A DNA stretch of 64,000 nt from an uncultured bacterium (GTDB lineage Bacteria > CSSED10-310 > CALFER01). Both the position numbers and the translations under genes were made by a program. Shown one piece after another: positions 1 to 8,195 of this stretch (positions within the stretch are counted from its first letter, which is position 1; each line of letters starts with the position of its first letter). The stretch covers positions 62,001 through 126,000 of the forward strand of contig CALFER010000034.1 in NCBI GenBank assembly GCA_937951895.1, written 5' to 3'. The notes beneath the pieces were generated by a model, which searched no databases, was not told the DNA's origin, and was given only the letters and a program-made list of their open reading frames with translations.

Positions 1-317
1 GGAACCTCGTCGGTCAACGGAATCGATCCACTGGCATCCAAAAATGGGATTCCGCCATGGACGAGAGTTTCGACGAGGGTGCGGGGATCTTTTACCGGGG
101 TGAGAAGGATCGCGAGATCGAAGGCTTCTTCCGGAAGCGTCTCGATCCGCCCGACGAGAACCGGTTCACCTCTGAAATCATGGATTTCACCGCAGCGGTC
201 TCCGTCATCCAAAATCCGGACCTCCGACACCGGAAGGCCGTTCTCTTCGATTTTTTCCAGCAGCTCACCGACCTGAAATGATTGGCCGCCGATAATGATA
301 ATACGCCGCGGATCCAT
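1..317 (-). CDS. Aspartate-semialdehyde dehydrogenase-like protein (N-terminal part)
   Basis: The reading frame runs off the left edge, so only about 105 N-terminal residues are visible. They resemble the NAD(P)-binding half of the semialdehyde dehydrogenase family: an opening beta strand (RRIIIIGG), then the family pattern of 'PVSEVRILDD', 'FRGEPV' and a hydrophobic strand 'FDLAILLT', ending in a strand before 'LDASGS'. In true ASADH this family makes aspartate semialdehyde for Lys/Thr/Met synthesis. The dinucleotide loop (GGQSFQVG) is not the usual GATGxVG, and the catalytic Cys lies outside the window, so a non-catalytic USG-1-like paralogue is possible. The ATG at 317 follows a strong GGAGG site, and a good promoter lies upstream. 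Confidence 0.6.
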   Translation of the reverse strand, partial: MDPRRIIIIGGQSFQVGELLEKIEENGLPVSEVRILDDGDRCGEIHDFRGEPVLVGRIETLPEEAFDLAILLTPVKDPRTLVETLVHGGIPFLDASGSIPLTDEV

Positions 318-380
318 TTCGATCCTCCTCCGGTTATCCGATGATCGATCCAGCGCGACCGGTCGCCCGCGCATCGATCC

Positions 381-409
381 TTTATAGCAAGTGCCGTTGA
401 GTGTGACAA
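381..409 (-). promoter_or_regulatory. sigma70-type promoter for the ASADH-like gene
   Basis: Read on the minus strand, TTGTCA (404-409) and TATAAA (381-386) are separated by exactly 17 bases. The site lies in the short gap between the hybrid kinase stop (429) and the ATG at 317, leaving a leader of about 60 bases that carries the GGAGG ribosome site. The boxes are seen directly; activity is inferred. Confidence 0.6.
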
Positions 410-428
410 ATAAAACGCGATCGGAGGT

Positions 429-2747
429 TCATCGATCCTGAAAGAGAGCGCGGATCCGGGTCAGCAGTTCCGTCAGGAGATACGGTTTATTGAGAATCTG
501 ATAGCCGGAGTTCTCGACATCCCGCCATTCCAGCGACTGCGACACATACCCGCTGGTGAGCAGAACCCGGAGGTCGGGCGATCGGTTGCGGATCGTGCGC
601 ATGACATCCAGGCCATGAATATCGGGCAGGATCAGGTCGGTGAAGAGAAGATCGACGGTATCCCTATGAGTTTCAAACAGATCGATTGCCTCACGACCGT
701 TCCGCGCAGTAATCACGTTGTAGCCGTGCTGCCGGAGGGCTCGCTCGACGAACACCCGCAGATCCTCCTCATCTTCAACAACCAATACCGTTTTCCCTTC
801 GCTGTCCGCACACGATTCAGCGACGGGCGCCTGTTCCGATGCTGCACCTGCGCCGGAACGATCCGCCGGGAGATACACCGTGAAGATGGTCCCCTGCCCC
901 GGTTGACTCTTCACATCGATCCACCCGTCATGCTGCTTGACGATACCGTACACGACGGCCAGCCCCAAGCCGGTGCCCTTGCCGGCCTTCGTCGTAAAAA
1001 ACGGCTCGAAAATCATCGGCAACACGTCCACGGGGATCCCGCATCCGGTATCCGATACCGTCAGGGCGATAAAATCCGAATGGTCTCTGGAGGCCGGATT
1101 CCCAATATCCCGCGGTTCGATCCTGAGATTCCTGGTTCGGATCGTGATGTCACCGCCATTCTTCATGGCGTCACGCGCGTTGACCGCAAGATTCAGAACA
1201 ATCTGCTCCAGAGATCCCGGATCCCCCATGATCCGATCCAGAGTCTCATCGAGATCGAGGGTGAACCGGACATCCTCTCCGATCATCCTCCGGAGGAGTT
1301 GGAGGAGGTTATCGACGAGGAAATTGAAGTCCAGCGTTTCGATCCGGACCGGCTGAAGCCTGCTGAAGATCAGAAGCTGGCGAATCAGCGCCATGGCCCG
1401 TGATGTTGCGGTCTGAATACTGAGCACATCGCGGTTGGCGGCATGGTCTTCATCGAGTTCGAGCAAGATGAGATCCGAATAACCGCGGATGGCGGTCAAA
1501 ATGTTTTTGAAGTCATGCGCCAGTCCCGCAGCAAGTCTGCCGACCGCGTCCATTTTCTGAGAATGGAGCAGCTGCTGATGAATGGATTCTTTCTCGAGTT
1601 CGGCGGTTTTCTCCCGAGAGATATCGCGGATCCGTACCAGCATGCCCGTCACCTGCCCGGTGTCCCCGAACTGCGGGCTGATCACCAGATCGAACCATCC
1701 CGCCTGCCCATTGGCCTTCTCGATCTGGACCTCCAACTGAATCTTCGTCAGCATCCGTTGAAGATCGTCCATGGCGCGCATCACACGGTCGTAATGATCG
1801 GTCGTGATCAGATCGAAGATCGAACATCCGATCCGGGATTGCGGCGAATGCCCCAGCACTGTCTGCATCGAAGGACTGATGTAGCTGAAGATCCCCATCA
1901 TATCGCATTCACAGACGATGTCCGACATGCTCTCGGTGATCCGCCTGTACAGTCGTTCGCTGACCTGGAGCGCGTCCATGGTTTTTTTCGCGGCAGTGAT
2001 GTTCTGAATGCTGCCTTCTATGATGTTACCGGGGATTTCAGATTCATGCGTCAAGCGAGCGTTTTCCAGCACCCAGATCTCGTGGCCGTCACGATGCCGC
2101 AGCCGGACCTGGAAATTCTGCACGACACCATCACGTTTCAGCCGGTCAATCCATTCCTGTCGTTCGAGCGCATCGATATAGACGGTCGAGGCATCAGCGC
2201 CGATCAACGCTCGTTTCTCGCCATACCCCATCATCTCAAGAAAACAATGATTCACATCGAGCAACTCACCGTCGACGGTCGTCCGATACAACCCGATCGG
2301 AGCGGTGTCGAACAACCGCTGATATCTCTGCTCGATGACGCGATTCCGGATCTGATTCTTCTTTTTCTCCATCACCTGGCGCAATGTTGCGACGATCAAA
2401 CCGGTTTCCGTTCCGGAACGAATGACGCAGTCATCGATGCCCGCATGGAGAAATGCCACAACGGATGCAGCGTCATGCGATCCGGTCAGGATGATCAGTC
2501 CCGTTGCGGGATACCGTGACCGCAGTGTTTCGATCAGACAGATGTCCGTTTCATCACTCGAAAACGGGTGCGCCAGGAGAATGCAATCCGGGGAAATCGG
2601 TTCACCTCCGAGCAGCAGGTGGAGATCGCAGGGTTCGCCGATGCAGTGGATCACCCCGTCAGTTATAGCTTCATGCACACAGGCCGAGAGTGCGTTCCTG
2701 CTCTCGGCATCTTGGTCGATAATGACTACGAGCAAGGTTTGAATCAT
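429..2747 (-). CDS. Hybrid sensor histidine kinase (pseudo-receiver, 2 PAS, HisKA, HATPase, receiver)
   Basis: A cytoplasmic hybrid kinase of about 772 residues with no membrane segment. In order it has a receiver-like N-domain (about 1-125), two PAS domains (about 135-380), a HisKA domain with H-box GLAHDFKN (His near 408), an HATPase domain with N-box NLAVNARDAM and G-boxes DTGCGIP and GKGTGLGLA, and a C-terminal receiver (from about 648) with phosphoacceptor motif LFTDLILPD. The N-terminal receiver looks inactive: the acceptor Asp position reads 'ILLAHPF'. I chose the ATG at 2747, which has GGGGTGA upstream and lies 4 bases past the stop of the preceding gene; the longer frame would need a TTG at 2768. 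It is the last gene of the photolyase operon. The cognate output is unknown. Confidence 0.88.
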   Translation of the reverse strand: MIQTLLVVIIDQDAESRNALSACVHEAITDGVIHCIGEPCDLHLLLGGEPISPDCILLAHPFSSDETDICLIETLRSRYPATGLIILTGSHDAASVVAFLHAGIDDCVIRSGTETGLIVATLRQVMEKKKNQIRNRVIEQRYQRLFDTAPIGLYRTTVDGELLDVNHCFLEMMGYGEKRALIGADASTVYIDALERQEWIDRLKRDGVVQNFQVRLRHRDGHEIWVLENARLTHESEIPGNIIEGSIQNITAAKKTMDALQVSERLYRRITESMSDIVCECDMMGIFSYISPSMQTVLGHSPQSRIGCSIFDLITTDHYDRVMRAMDDLQRMLTKIQLEVQIEKANGQAGWFDLVISPQFGDTGQVTGMLVRIRDISREKTAELEKESIHQQLLHSQKMDAVGRLAAGLAHDFKNILTAIRGYSDLILLELDEDHAANRDVLSIQTATSRAMALIRQLLIFSRLQPVRIETLDFNFLVDNLLQLLRRMIGEDVRFTLDLDETLDRIMGDPGSLEQIVLNLAVNARDAMKNGGDITIRTRNLRIEPRDIGNPASRDHSDFIALTVSDTGCGIPVDVLPMIFEPFFTTKAGKGTGLGLAVVYGIVKQHDGWIDVKSQPGQGTIFTVYLPADRSGAGAASEQAPVAESCADSEGKTVLVVEDEEDLRVFVERALRQHGYNVITARNGREAIDLFETHRDTVDLLFTDLILPDIHGLDVMRTIRNRSPDLRVLLTSGYVSQSLEWRDVENSGYQILNKPYLLTELLTRIRALFQDR

Positions 2748-2751
2748 ATCG

Positions 2752-4056
2752 TCACCCCGCGGAAACAATCTGAGTTCGATGAGTCGACATTGCCGGATAC
2801 TGTCTTAACTCGAACCATACCGATCCATCCCCCGAATCCTCAAACTCGGGACAGCAACGCCCCCCCATCCGTTCGATGCCCTGCCTGATCAGGATCTGTC
2901 GCAATCCACCGTCATGAAAGTGACGCTCCGGACGTTCGTCTGACTCACTCCGATCGATCGCGGTCGAAGACAGTGTGACGCGTGCGAATTCGCTGCCTGA
3001 AACATCGACACTTACTCGAATTCCCGCCCGAAGGGGACTCATCCGGATGATCGCATCCATGATCAGATGGCGCATGACAAGCAATATTCCCATGTGATTC
3101 ACCGAGACGATCGGGGAAGGTCCGACGATGGCAAGTTCGGTCCCGTATCGACTGATCGGATCATCGAGTTGCATGCAGGTCTCGGTCAGAATGGTCTTCA
3201 TCGATATCGGGTGCAGGGGAAGCGCTGCTCGTGTCAGTCTGAGAAAATCCATGATATCCTGGGCGACCTGGGCGACGCCCGAGACGTTCAATTCCGCCTG
3301 CTCGATCAGGACGCGCATCTCGGGTGAAATCGAACTCGAACGATCGTCCCGGATTCCGGTCAGGCAGCCCCGTAACAATCGAGCCTTGTGGCTCAGAGAG
3401 TTCGATATACCCGACAGCATTCGCTCGTGTTCATCCATGCACGAACGCCGCAGCGTGTCCTGGAACGCGATTCCGATCAGGGGTCTGAGATGCTCCACGA
3501 GATTCAGCAGCGATCGGGGTGTCGGGCCTTCGGATGCAATGAGGAGTGCGCAGGAGAGCGCGCCTTCCTGTGACCATCGATACCAGACAGGTCGTTCAAG
3601 GCCCAACTCGCGAAGAGCGATCAGGTAGTCATGCCGGATCGAACCCGGGACCTCGGTCTTTCCACCCGGATCCGCAGGTCCGTTTCCGGCAATTCCCCAG
3701 TAACTCGATGTCACCATCCACCCGGGCGACCAGATCGTTTCGAGTTTTGAAACCGCTCCGACAACGAGACTCTGAACCGGATCCCGATCAAACCGAATGA
3801 TGACACCCGATGTGTTGGGATACAGGTCATTCAGTAACCGGAGGAATGCGTTCGCCTTGTCGAAAAGCGACGAATTCGACATGAGGGTGCGCTCGATTCC
3901 GCTCACCGCTTCGTGTCTGTGCCGAGCCGGTTCCATCACTGATTCATACTCCGATTCACCCTTGAACAGGACCTTCCATCGACAGTCGGATAAGCCGCGA
4001 CGATAGCAGATTATAGCCGATAATCCAACGCCGGAATCACCGGAGAGGCGGTTCAC
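2752..4056 (-). CDS. Degenerate histidine-kinase-like protein
   Basis: A 434-residue protein with an N-terminal GAF-like sensory region (about 60-200), then a helical dimerisation segment containing 'NSLSHKARLL', which keeps an H-box-like His, and a C-terminal region in the position of an HATPase domain. The ATP site is eroded: the N-box equivalent reads 'HLIMDAIIRM' (Asn lost), the D-x-G-x-G box is not recognisable, and the last G-box is 'DGGLRQILIRQ'. I infer a pseudokinase or scaffold, perhaps a partner of the adjacent hybrid kinase, whose start is 4 bases past this stop. The GTG at 4056 overlaps the photolyase stop as GTGA. An internal ATG at 3882 is an alternative start but has no good ribosome site. 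Confidence 0.6.
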   Translation of the reverse strand: MNRLSGDSGVGLSAIICYRRGLSDCRWKVLFKGESEYESVMEPARHRHEAVSGIERTLMSNSSLFDKANAFLRLLNDLYPNTSGVIIRFDRDPVQSLVVGAVSKLETIWSPGWMVTSSYWGIAGNGPADPGGKTEVPGSIRHDYLIALRELGLERPVWYRWSQEGALSCALLIASEGPTPRSLLNLVEHLRPLIGIAFQDTLRRSCMDEHERMLSGISNSLSHKARLLRGCLTGIRDDRSSSISPEMRVLIEQAELNVSGVAQVAQDIMDFLRLTRAALPLHPISMKTILTETCMQLDDPISRYGTELAIVGPSPIVSVNHMGILLVMRHLIMDAIIRMSPLRAGIRVSVDVSGSEFARVTLSSTAIDRSESDERPERHFHDGGLRQILIRQGIERMGGRCCPEFEDSGDGSVWFELRQYPAMSTHRTQIVSAG

Positions 4057-5429
4057 ACCGCATCGACCTGAGCCTGGATGCTCCTGACACGCTCGCAGTA
4101 AGCGCGAATCTCGAATTTTCGCTCCAGTCCCGAAGCAGCCATGTATCGCACCATCCCGAAGATCGGACGCTCGGCCCAGGGCCGGTCATGCTTTCCGAAA
4201 CACCACGCGACCCCCGCATAGCCGTTCGCATCCCTTCCGTCGATTTCATAGCGGTTGTTCAGATACAGAGCGAATCGATACGCCTCCCGGGGCGATTCCA
4301 GCCACTCGATCAGCTTCTTCCCCCAGTACATGCGCATGTATCCATGCATCTTTCCCGTCAGGAGCATTTCGATCTGAGCGGCGTTCCAGTAGGGATCCGC
4401 TGTCCGCCCCGCCTCCAGTTCCTGCCGCGAGTAGCGCACCTCACGCGGATCGGCCGCATGCCGGTCGAGAGTCTTTCGAGCCCATGCCGGCAGACAGTCC
4501 AGATCATCGTATACGGGATTGAAAAACACAAAATTCATCGCCAGTTCACGGCGAACGATCAGTTCCTCGAGAAACGCCTCGGCTCCGGCACATGCCTTCA
4601 AGCGCACCCGCCGGGCTATTTCCCTCGCCGAGACCTGGCCGAAATGGAGATACGGGCTCAACCCGGATTGAACATCTTCCCCGGGATCGTTCCGCCGGAG
4701 ATCATACAGATCCAGGCGATCCATTAACCGTTCCAGTCGATGCATCGCTTCAGACCGGCCACCGCGAATCGTCGGCGCCGGGCCCGGGACACGCTCCGAT
4801 ATCTGATGAGTCAGCAGATCAGCCAGGTCCCTGTCCGACAGGGATTCCAGATCCGGGTCGATGCGCCGATTCCGGTGTTCGAGACGCGGTGTGCCATCGA
4901 GAAACACAGCCATGCGGTTCTGGATCTTTTTCCGGATCGTTGCCGCCGAGTAAGCCTCGTGATCAGTTACGACGCCGATCGGGACGACCGGTTCGGTTTC
5001 GACCTGAACGACTCTGCACACGGCATGCTCGGCAACATGTGCCCGCCATTTGCGATGGAGGCGCAGATATCCCGTATCACAGACAAGGAGCCGCATTCTG
5101 TCCGAAAGTCGCAACACACCTGCCTCGGGAGATTCGTTTCGGATGATCAGGGGAATTCCCCTTGCCTGCAAATCCCGCCGGGTTTCGATCAAACCCTCGA
5201 TCATGAACGTAAAATGCCTCAGATTCGCTTCCGGAAACGATGTGAACAGGCCGAAGTAAACGAGAAGGTGCGCATCGAGACGATTGGCTTCGGCGATGGC
5301 GAATTCCAGGGCATCGTTATCGTGAGCACGCTGAGCGGTCTGCATCCAGTACACCACATGTGCGCCGTGGAGGATCGGTCGATCGTTCAGTTTGCGGATC
5401 CGTTCAGGATGAATCTTGTGTGTGTTCAT
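4053..5429 (-). CDS. phr: Class II CPD (deoxyribodipyrimidine) photolyase
   Basis: At 458 residues this is full length for the class II family, which uses FAD and near-UV/blue light to split cyclobutane pyrimidine dimers. It has the N-terminal antenna-type Rossmann domain (VVYWMQTAQRAHDNDAL) and the class II signatures 'EELIVRRELAMNF', 'HGYMRMYWGKKLIEW', and 'GYAGVAWCFGKHDRPW' near the C-terminus, which line the flavin and DNA sites. The ATG at 5429 overlaps the upstream TIGR01777 stop by ATGA, and its own stop overlaps the next gene by GTGA, so it is translationally coupled on both sides. The neighbours are signalling genes rather than other repair genes, which is unusual. Confidence 0.96.
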   Translation of the reverse strand: MNTHKIHPERIRKLNDRPILHGAHVVYWMQTAQRAHDNDALEFAIAEANRLDAHLLVYFGLFTSFPEANLRHFTFMIEGLIETRRDLQARGIPLIIRNESPEAGVLRLSDRMRLLVCDTGYLRLHRKWRAHVAEHAVCRVVQVETEPVVPIGVVTDHEAYSAATIRKKIQNRMAVFLDGTPRLEHRNRRIDPDLESLSDRDLADLLTHQISERVPGPAPTIRGGRSEAMHRLERLMDRLDLYDLRRNDPGEDVQSGLSPYLHFGQVSAREIARRVRLKACAGAEAFLEELIVRRELAMNFVFFNPVYDDLDCLPAWARKTLDRHAADPREVRYSRQELEAGRTADPYWNAAQIEMLLTGKMHGYMRMYWGKKLIEWLESPREAYRFALYLNNRYEIDGRDANGYAGVAWCFGKHDRPWAERPIFGMVRYMAASGLERKFEIRAYCERVRSIQAQVDAV

Positions 5430-6355
5430 ACCGGAAGCCTTGTGTCGAAAAGATCATCGAGGGCCGTGTCGAGATTCGGGAATTCGAACTGAAAACCAGT
5501 ATCCTGAAGCCGGGTGGAAGCGGCATCCGGTGATCCCATGAAAAGTTCCTCGCTCATGCGTCCGGGCAGCCATGCCAGAAGGGATGGAGGGACGCGCAGC
5601 CATACCCGTCGGTTCATCCGGCGCGCAACAGATTCGGCCAGATCACCGAGTCGTACCGGTGCGGGGGCGACGAGATTGAGGGGGCCACCGGAAGTCTCGT
5701 GATCGATGAGGTGAGCGATGGCGCGGGCTTCATCCCGGAGGTGGATCCATGACACCCGGGTGTCGGAATTGCCGACGTAGGCGCCGAGACCGATGCGGAA
5801 CGGGAGTGTGAAGGCGTGAAGATAGCCTCCGGTGCGGCCGAGCACGATTCCGGTTCGCAGAAGGTGTGTCCGGCATACCGTCCCGGCGCGCGCAGCCCGT
5901 CGCTCGACTTCACCAACAATCTCCGCCAGAAACCCGCTCCCGGAAGGGCTCGATTCCGTCACGCGGCCAGCCGGGCTGATCCCGTAATACCCGATCGCGG
6001 ATCCCTGGCAGAAGACACGCGGCGGAACCGGACAGCGCAAGAGGGCCTCGACGATGAGATCCGTCGTGTGAAGGCGGGAATCGCGGATGGCATTGCGTTT
6101 CGAGCGGGTCCAGAAACCGGATGCAAGGTTTTCGCCCGTGACATTGATGACCGCGACTGCTCCTGATACTGCTTCTGTCCAGTCGCCGAAGGTGCTGGCA
6201 TCCCACCATACATCGCTCACGCGGGGCACGGAACAGGGGGTAGGCGAGCGTGTGACGCCGGTCACCGAATACCCGTGCGCCGTGAGGCAGTCCGTCAGGG
6301 CGGAGCCGATGAAACCGCGACGTCCGAATATGACGACCCGGGGAGCATTCGTCAT
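5426..6355 (-). CDS. TIGR01777 family NAD(P)-dependent epimerase-like protein
   Basis: A 309-residue extended short-chain dehydrogenase-like protein of the TIGR01777 (YfcH-type) group. The dinucleotide loop GRRGFIG lies near the N-terminus, followed by family landmarks 'VINVTGENLA', 'CQGSAIGYYG' and 'RTGIVLG', and a C-terminal segment of the DUF1731 kind (PSLLAWLPGRMSEELFMGS). The physiological substrate of this family is not established. YfcH-like genes are often found beside photolyase genes, as here. I chose the ATG at 6355, which overlaps the diguanylate cyclase stop by ATGA; the longer frame starts at a TTG without a ribosome site. Confidence 0.88.
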   Translation of the reverse strand: MTNAPRVVIFGRRGFIGSALTDCLTAHGYSVTGVTRSPTPCSVPRVSDVWWDASTFGDWTEAVSGAVAVINVTGENLASGFWTRSKRNAIRDSRLHTTDLIVEALLRCPVPPRVFCQGSAIGYYGISPAGRVTESSPSGSGFLAEIVGEVERRAARAGTVCRTHLLRTGIVLGRTGGYLHAFTLPFRIGLGAYVGNSDTRVSWIHLRDEARAIAHLIDHETSGGPLNLVAPAPVRLGDLAESVARRMNRRVWLRVPPSLLAWLPGRMSEELFMGSPDAASTRLQDTGFQFEFPNLDTALDDLFDTRLPV

Positions 6356-7608
6356 ACTGCGCAACGCTTGCTTCGCTTGTGCTGATACATCGACTGGTCG
6401 GAATCAATCAGGAGTTTTTCAATGCTGAGCGTCTGGCCGGCTCCCTGTCGCGCGACACCGATACTGAGTAAAATTTCGTAGGGGCGAATCCGCTTCGCGT
6501 TGAAACGTCGCAGGATCGTCTCGATACGACGACGAACGACCGATGCGGTGTTGGCGCGATTGTCCAGACACAGCAAGACGAACTCGTCACCCCCGAATCG
6601 CGCCACGACATCTGATTTCCGCGACGACTGAACGAGGATTCCAGCGGTATCGATCAACGCCTGATCACCGGCCATGTGCCCGAACTGATCGTTGATCGCT
6701 TTCAATCCATCGAGATCGACGAACATCATGGCGAGTCCCCGGTTCTGGCGGACGGCGATCTGGAGCAATTGACCGGCCTGGCTGAAAAAACCGCGCCGAT
6801 TGCAGACATTCGTGAGCGAATCCTGGAGGGTCATTGATTTGAGTTCTTCTCGCAACGAACACAGTTCCGTCAGATCACGCAGGCTTGCAATCCAGTGTGG
6901 TTGCCCATCCATCTCGATTTCATTCAACCGGATTTCGATCGTTTTCTTCCGTCCGAGGGGATCGTGCAGATCGATCTCAAGCCGATCGCGCAGGACGGGA
7001 AGGAAATCGCAAGGAGTGAAAAGCAGTTGGGATGCCTTTCGGCAGAGAATGTCCTCGCAGGCTCGATTGACGAAGCGGATTGTGCGGGCGCGGTCCAGAA
7101 TGATGATGCCGTCGGCGTTGGCATCGACGATCGCCTGGAACCGGAGCCGGCCGGCGTGCAATTCGTCGCGTGCCTGCCGGAGAACGAAGCGGGATTTCGA
7201 ATGGATCACGGACACGCTGATTGCCCGGAGCAGTTCCTGATCGGTGTACTGGCCCTCGATCAGGAAGTTTTCGACCCCTTCAGACAGGGTTTTCAGTGCA
7301 TCCGGCTCATCAGCCTCCCGGACCACCAGCAACAGTCCCAGTTCAGGAAGGCTCCCTTTGAGTTTCCTGAAGTTCTGCGTCAACGACCCGGACATTGAGG
7401 CGAGATGCAGGATGGCGAGATCGAAGGGGGGATCGGTGTCCTGCCGGGAGGAACTCGACGTGCGGTCCGAGGCATCGGTCAGGAGGATCTCGACCCCTCC
7501 ATGCACATGGGGTTTCGACAGCAACCCGCTCCACGCATCCGGTTCCGCCGTGATCAGGGCGACATGAATCGCCCGCGACATATGGTGATTGTTCGATGTG
7601 CCCGCCAT
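6352..7608 (-). CDS. Diguanylate cyclase (pseudo-receiver, PAS, GGDEF)
   Basis: A soluble 418-residue protein. An N-terminal receiver-like fold (about 10-140) has 'LAILHLASM' where a phosphoacceptor Asp is expected, so it is probably not phosphorylated. A PAS domain (about 150-245) follows, then a C-terminal GGDEF domain (about 255-418) with an intact active-site GGDEF preceded by 'RKSDVVARF'. RKSD is a canonical RxxD product-inhibition site five residues before the GGDEF. I therefore infer an active, feedback-inhibited enzyme making cyclic di-GMP. It is the first gene of a five-gene operon behind a near-consensus promoter, and its stop overlaps the next ATG. Confidence 0.93.
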   Translation of the reverse strand: MAGTSNNHHMSRAIHVALITAEPDAWSGLLSKPHVHGGVEILLTDASDRTSSSSRQDTDPPFDLAILHLASMSGSLTQNFRKLKGSLPELGLLLVVREADEPDALKTLSEGVENFLIEGQYTDQELLRAISVSVIHSKSRFVLRQARDELHAGRLRFQAIVDANADGIIILDRARTIRFVNRACEDILCRKASQLLFTPCDFLPVLRDRLEIDLHDPLGRKKTIEIRLNEIEMDGQPHWIASLRDLTELCSLREELKSMTLQDSLTNVCNRRGFFSQAGQLLQIAVRQNRGLAMMFVDLDGLKAINDQFGHMAGDQALIDTAGILVQSSRKSDVVARFGGDEFVLLCLDNRANTASVVRRRIETILRRFNAKRIRPYEILLSIGVARQGAGQTLSIEKLLIDSDQSMYQHKRSKRCAV

Positions 7609-7644
7609 GGACTCATCCCATCGATGGAAGATTGTGTCGATGTG

Positions 7645-7673
7645 ATTATAACGAAAAAACCATCATTTTTCAA
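7645..7673 (-). promoter_or_regulatory. Near-consensus promoter of the cyclase-photolyase operon
   Basis: On the minus strand, TTGAAA (7668-7673) and a perfect TATAAT (7645-7650) are 17 bases apart. The -10 box ends 36 bases before the diguanylate cyclase ATG. It sits just past the stop of the flavin reductase-like gene (7680), so the five downstream genes can be expressed separately from it. No operator repeat is obvious around the boxes. Confidence 0.75.
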
Positions 7674-7679
7674 CGCGCA

Positions 7680-8195
7680 TCACGAATGATCCGCTCGGAA
7701 ACCGCCGAGCACCTCTCCGATGTAAAACCGATGAAAATCCTTTTCGGGATAGACTTCCTCGTGTACCGGCAGAATGAAGCACGATTCCCGCAGGTCATCC
7801 GCATACATTTTACGGCACTCGATCGTGAGATCCGCCTCGATGAAGCCGACACCTCCGCCCGGGGTGGCGTAAGGAGTCAGTCCGGCTTTTCCTGCCTTGT
7901 CGCCGTCTCTCCCCGAGATCGTTCCGCAGATGGTCAGCGCGGGCTTATACCGGGAGGAGAAGAAACTGATCGTGAAGATCGGACTGGTCTCGGCAAAATG
8001 AAACGTATGGCGCTGCGGTCGTATGAACACCGTACAGATCATCCGTTTCCACAACACCCCCATGCTTCCCCATGAGGCGGTCATCATGTTGTAGCGGTCG
8101 ATCGAACCTGCGGCGACGAGCATCCAGTCGTGCCCGATCCGGTGAAACGGGTTGAGCGGCAATTCGGCGATCTCTTGGTTCGTGAGCGTGATCAT
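7680..8195 (-). CDS. Flavin reductase-like domain protein
   Basis: A 171-residue protein of the flavin reductase/FMN-binding split-barrel type. The opening 'NPFHRIGHDWMLVAAG' followed by 'YNMMTASWGSMGVLWKRM' is typical of the group in which FMN binds beneath the T-A-S-W strand, and 'CTVFIRPQRHTFHFAE' continues the barrel. Proteins of this kind use or pass on reduced flavin; the partner is unknown here. The ATG at 8195 overlaps the HAD phosphatase stop (8192) as ATGA. The longer open frame reaching 8630 is only an extension antisense to nothing useful and overlaps the HAD gene. Confidence 0.8.
   Translation of the reverse strand: MITLTNQEIAELPLNPFHRIGHDWMLVAAGSIDRYNMMTASWGSMGVLWKRMICTVFIRPQRHTFHFAETSPIFTISFFSSRYKPALTICGTISGRDGDKAGKAGLTPYATPGGGVGFIEADLTIECRKMYADDLRESCFILPVHEEVYPEKDFHRFYIGEVLGGFRADHS

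Noticed and set aside
2748..2768. Upstream extension of the hybrid kinase from a TTG codon
   Set aside because: The ATG at 2747 has a GGGGTGA site and fits directly after the preceding stop; the TTG has none.
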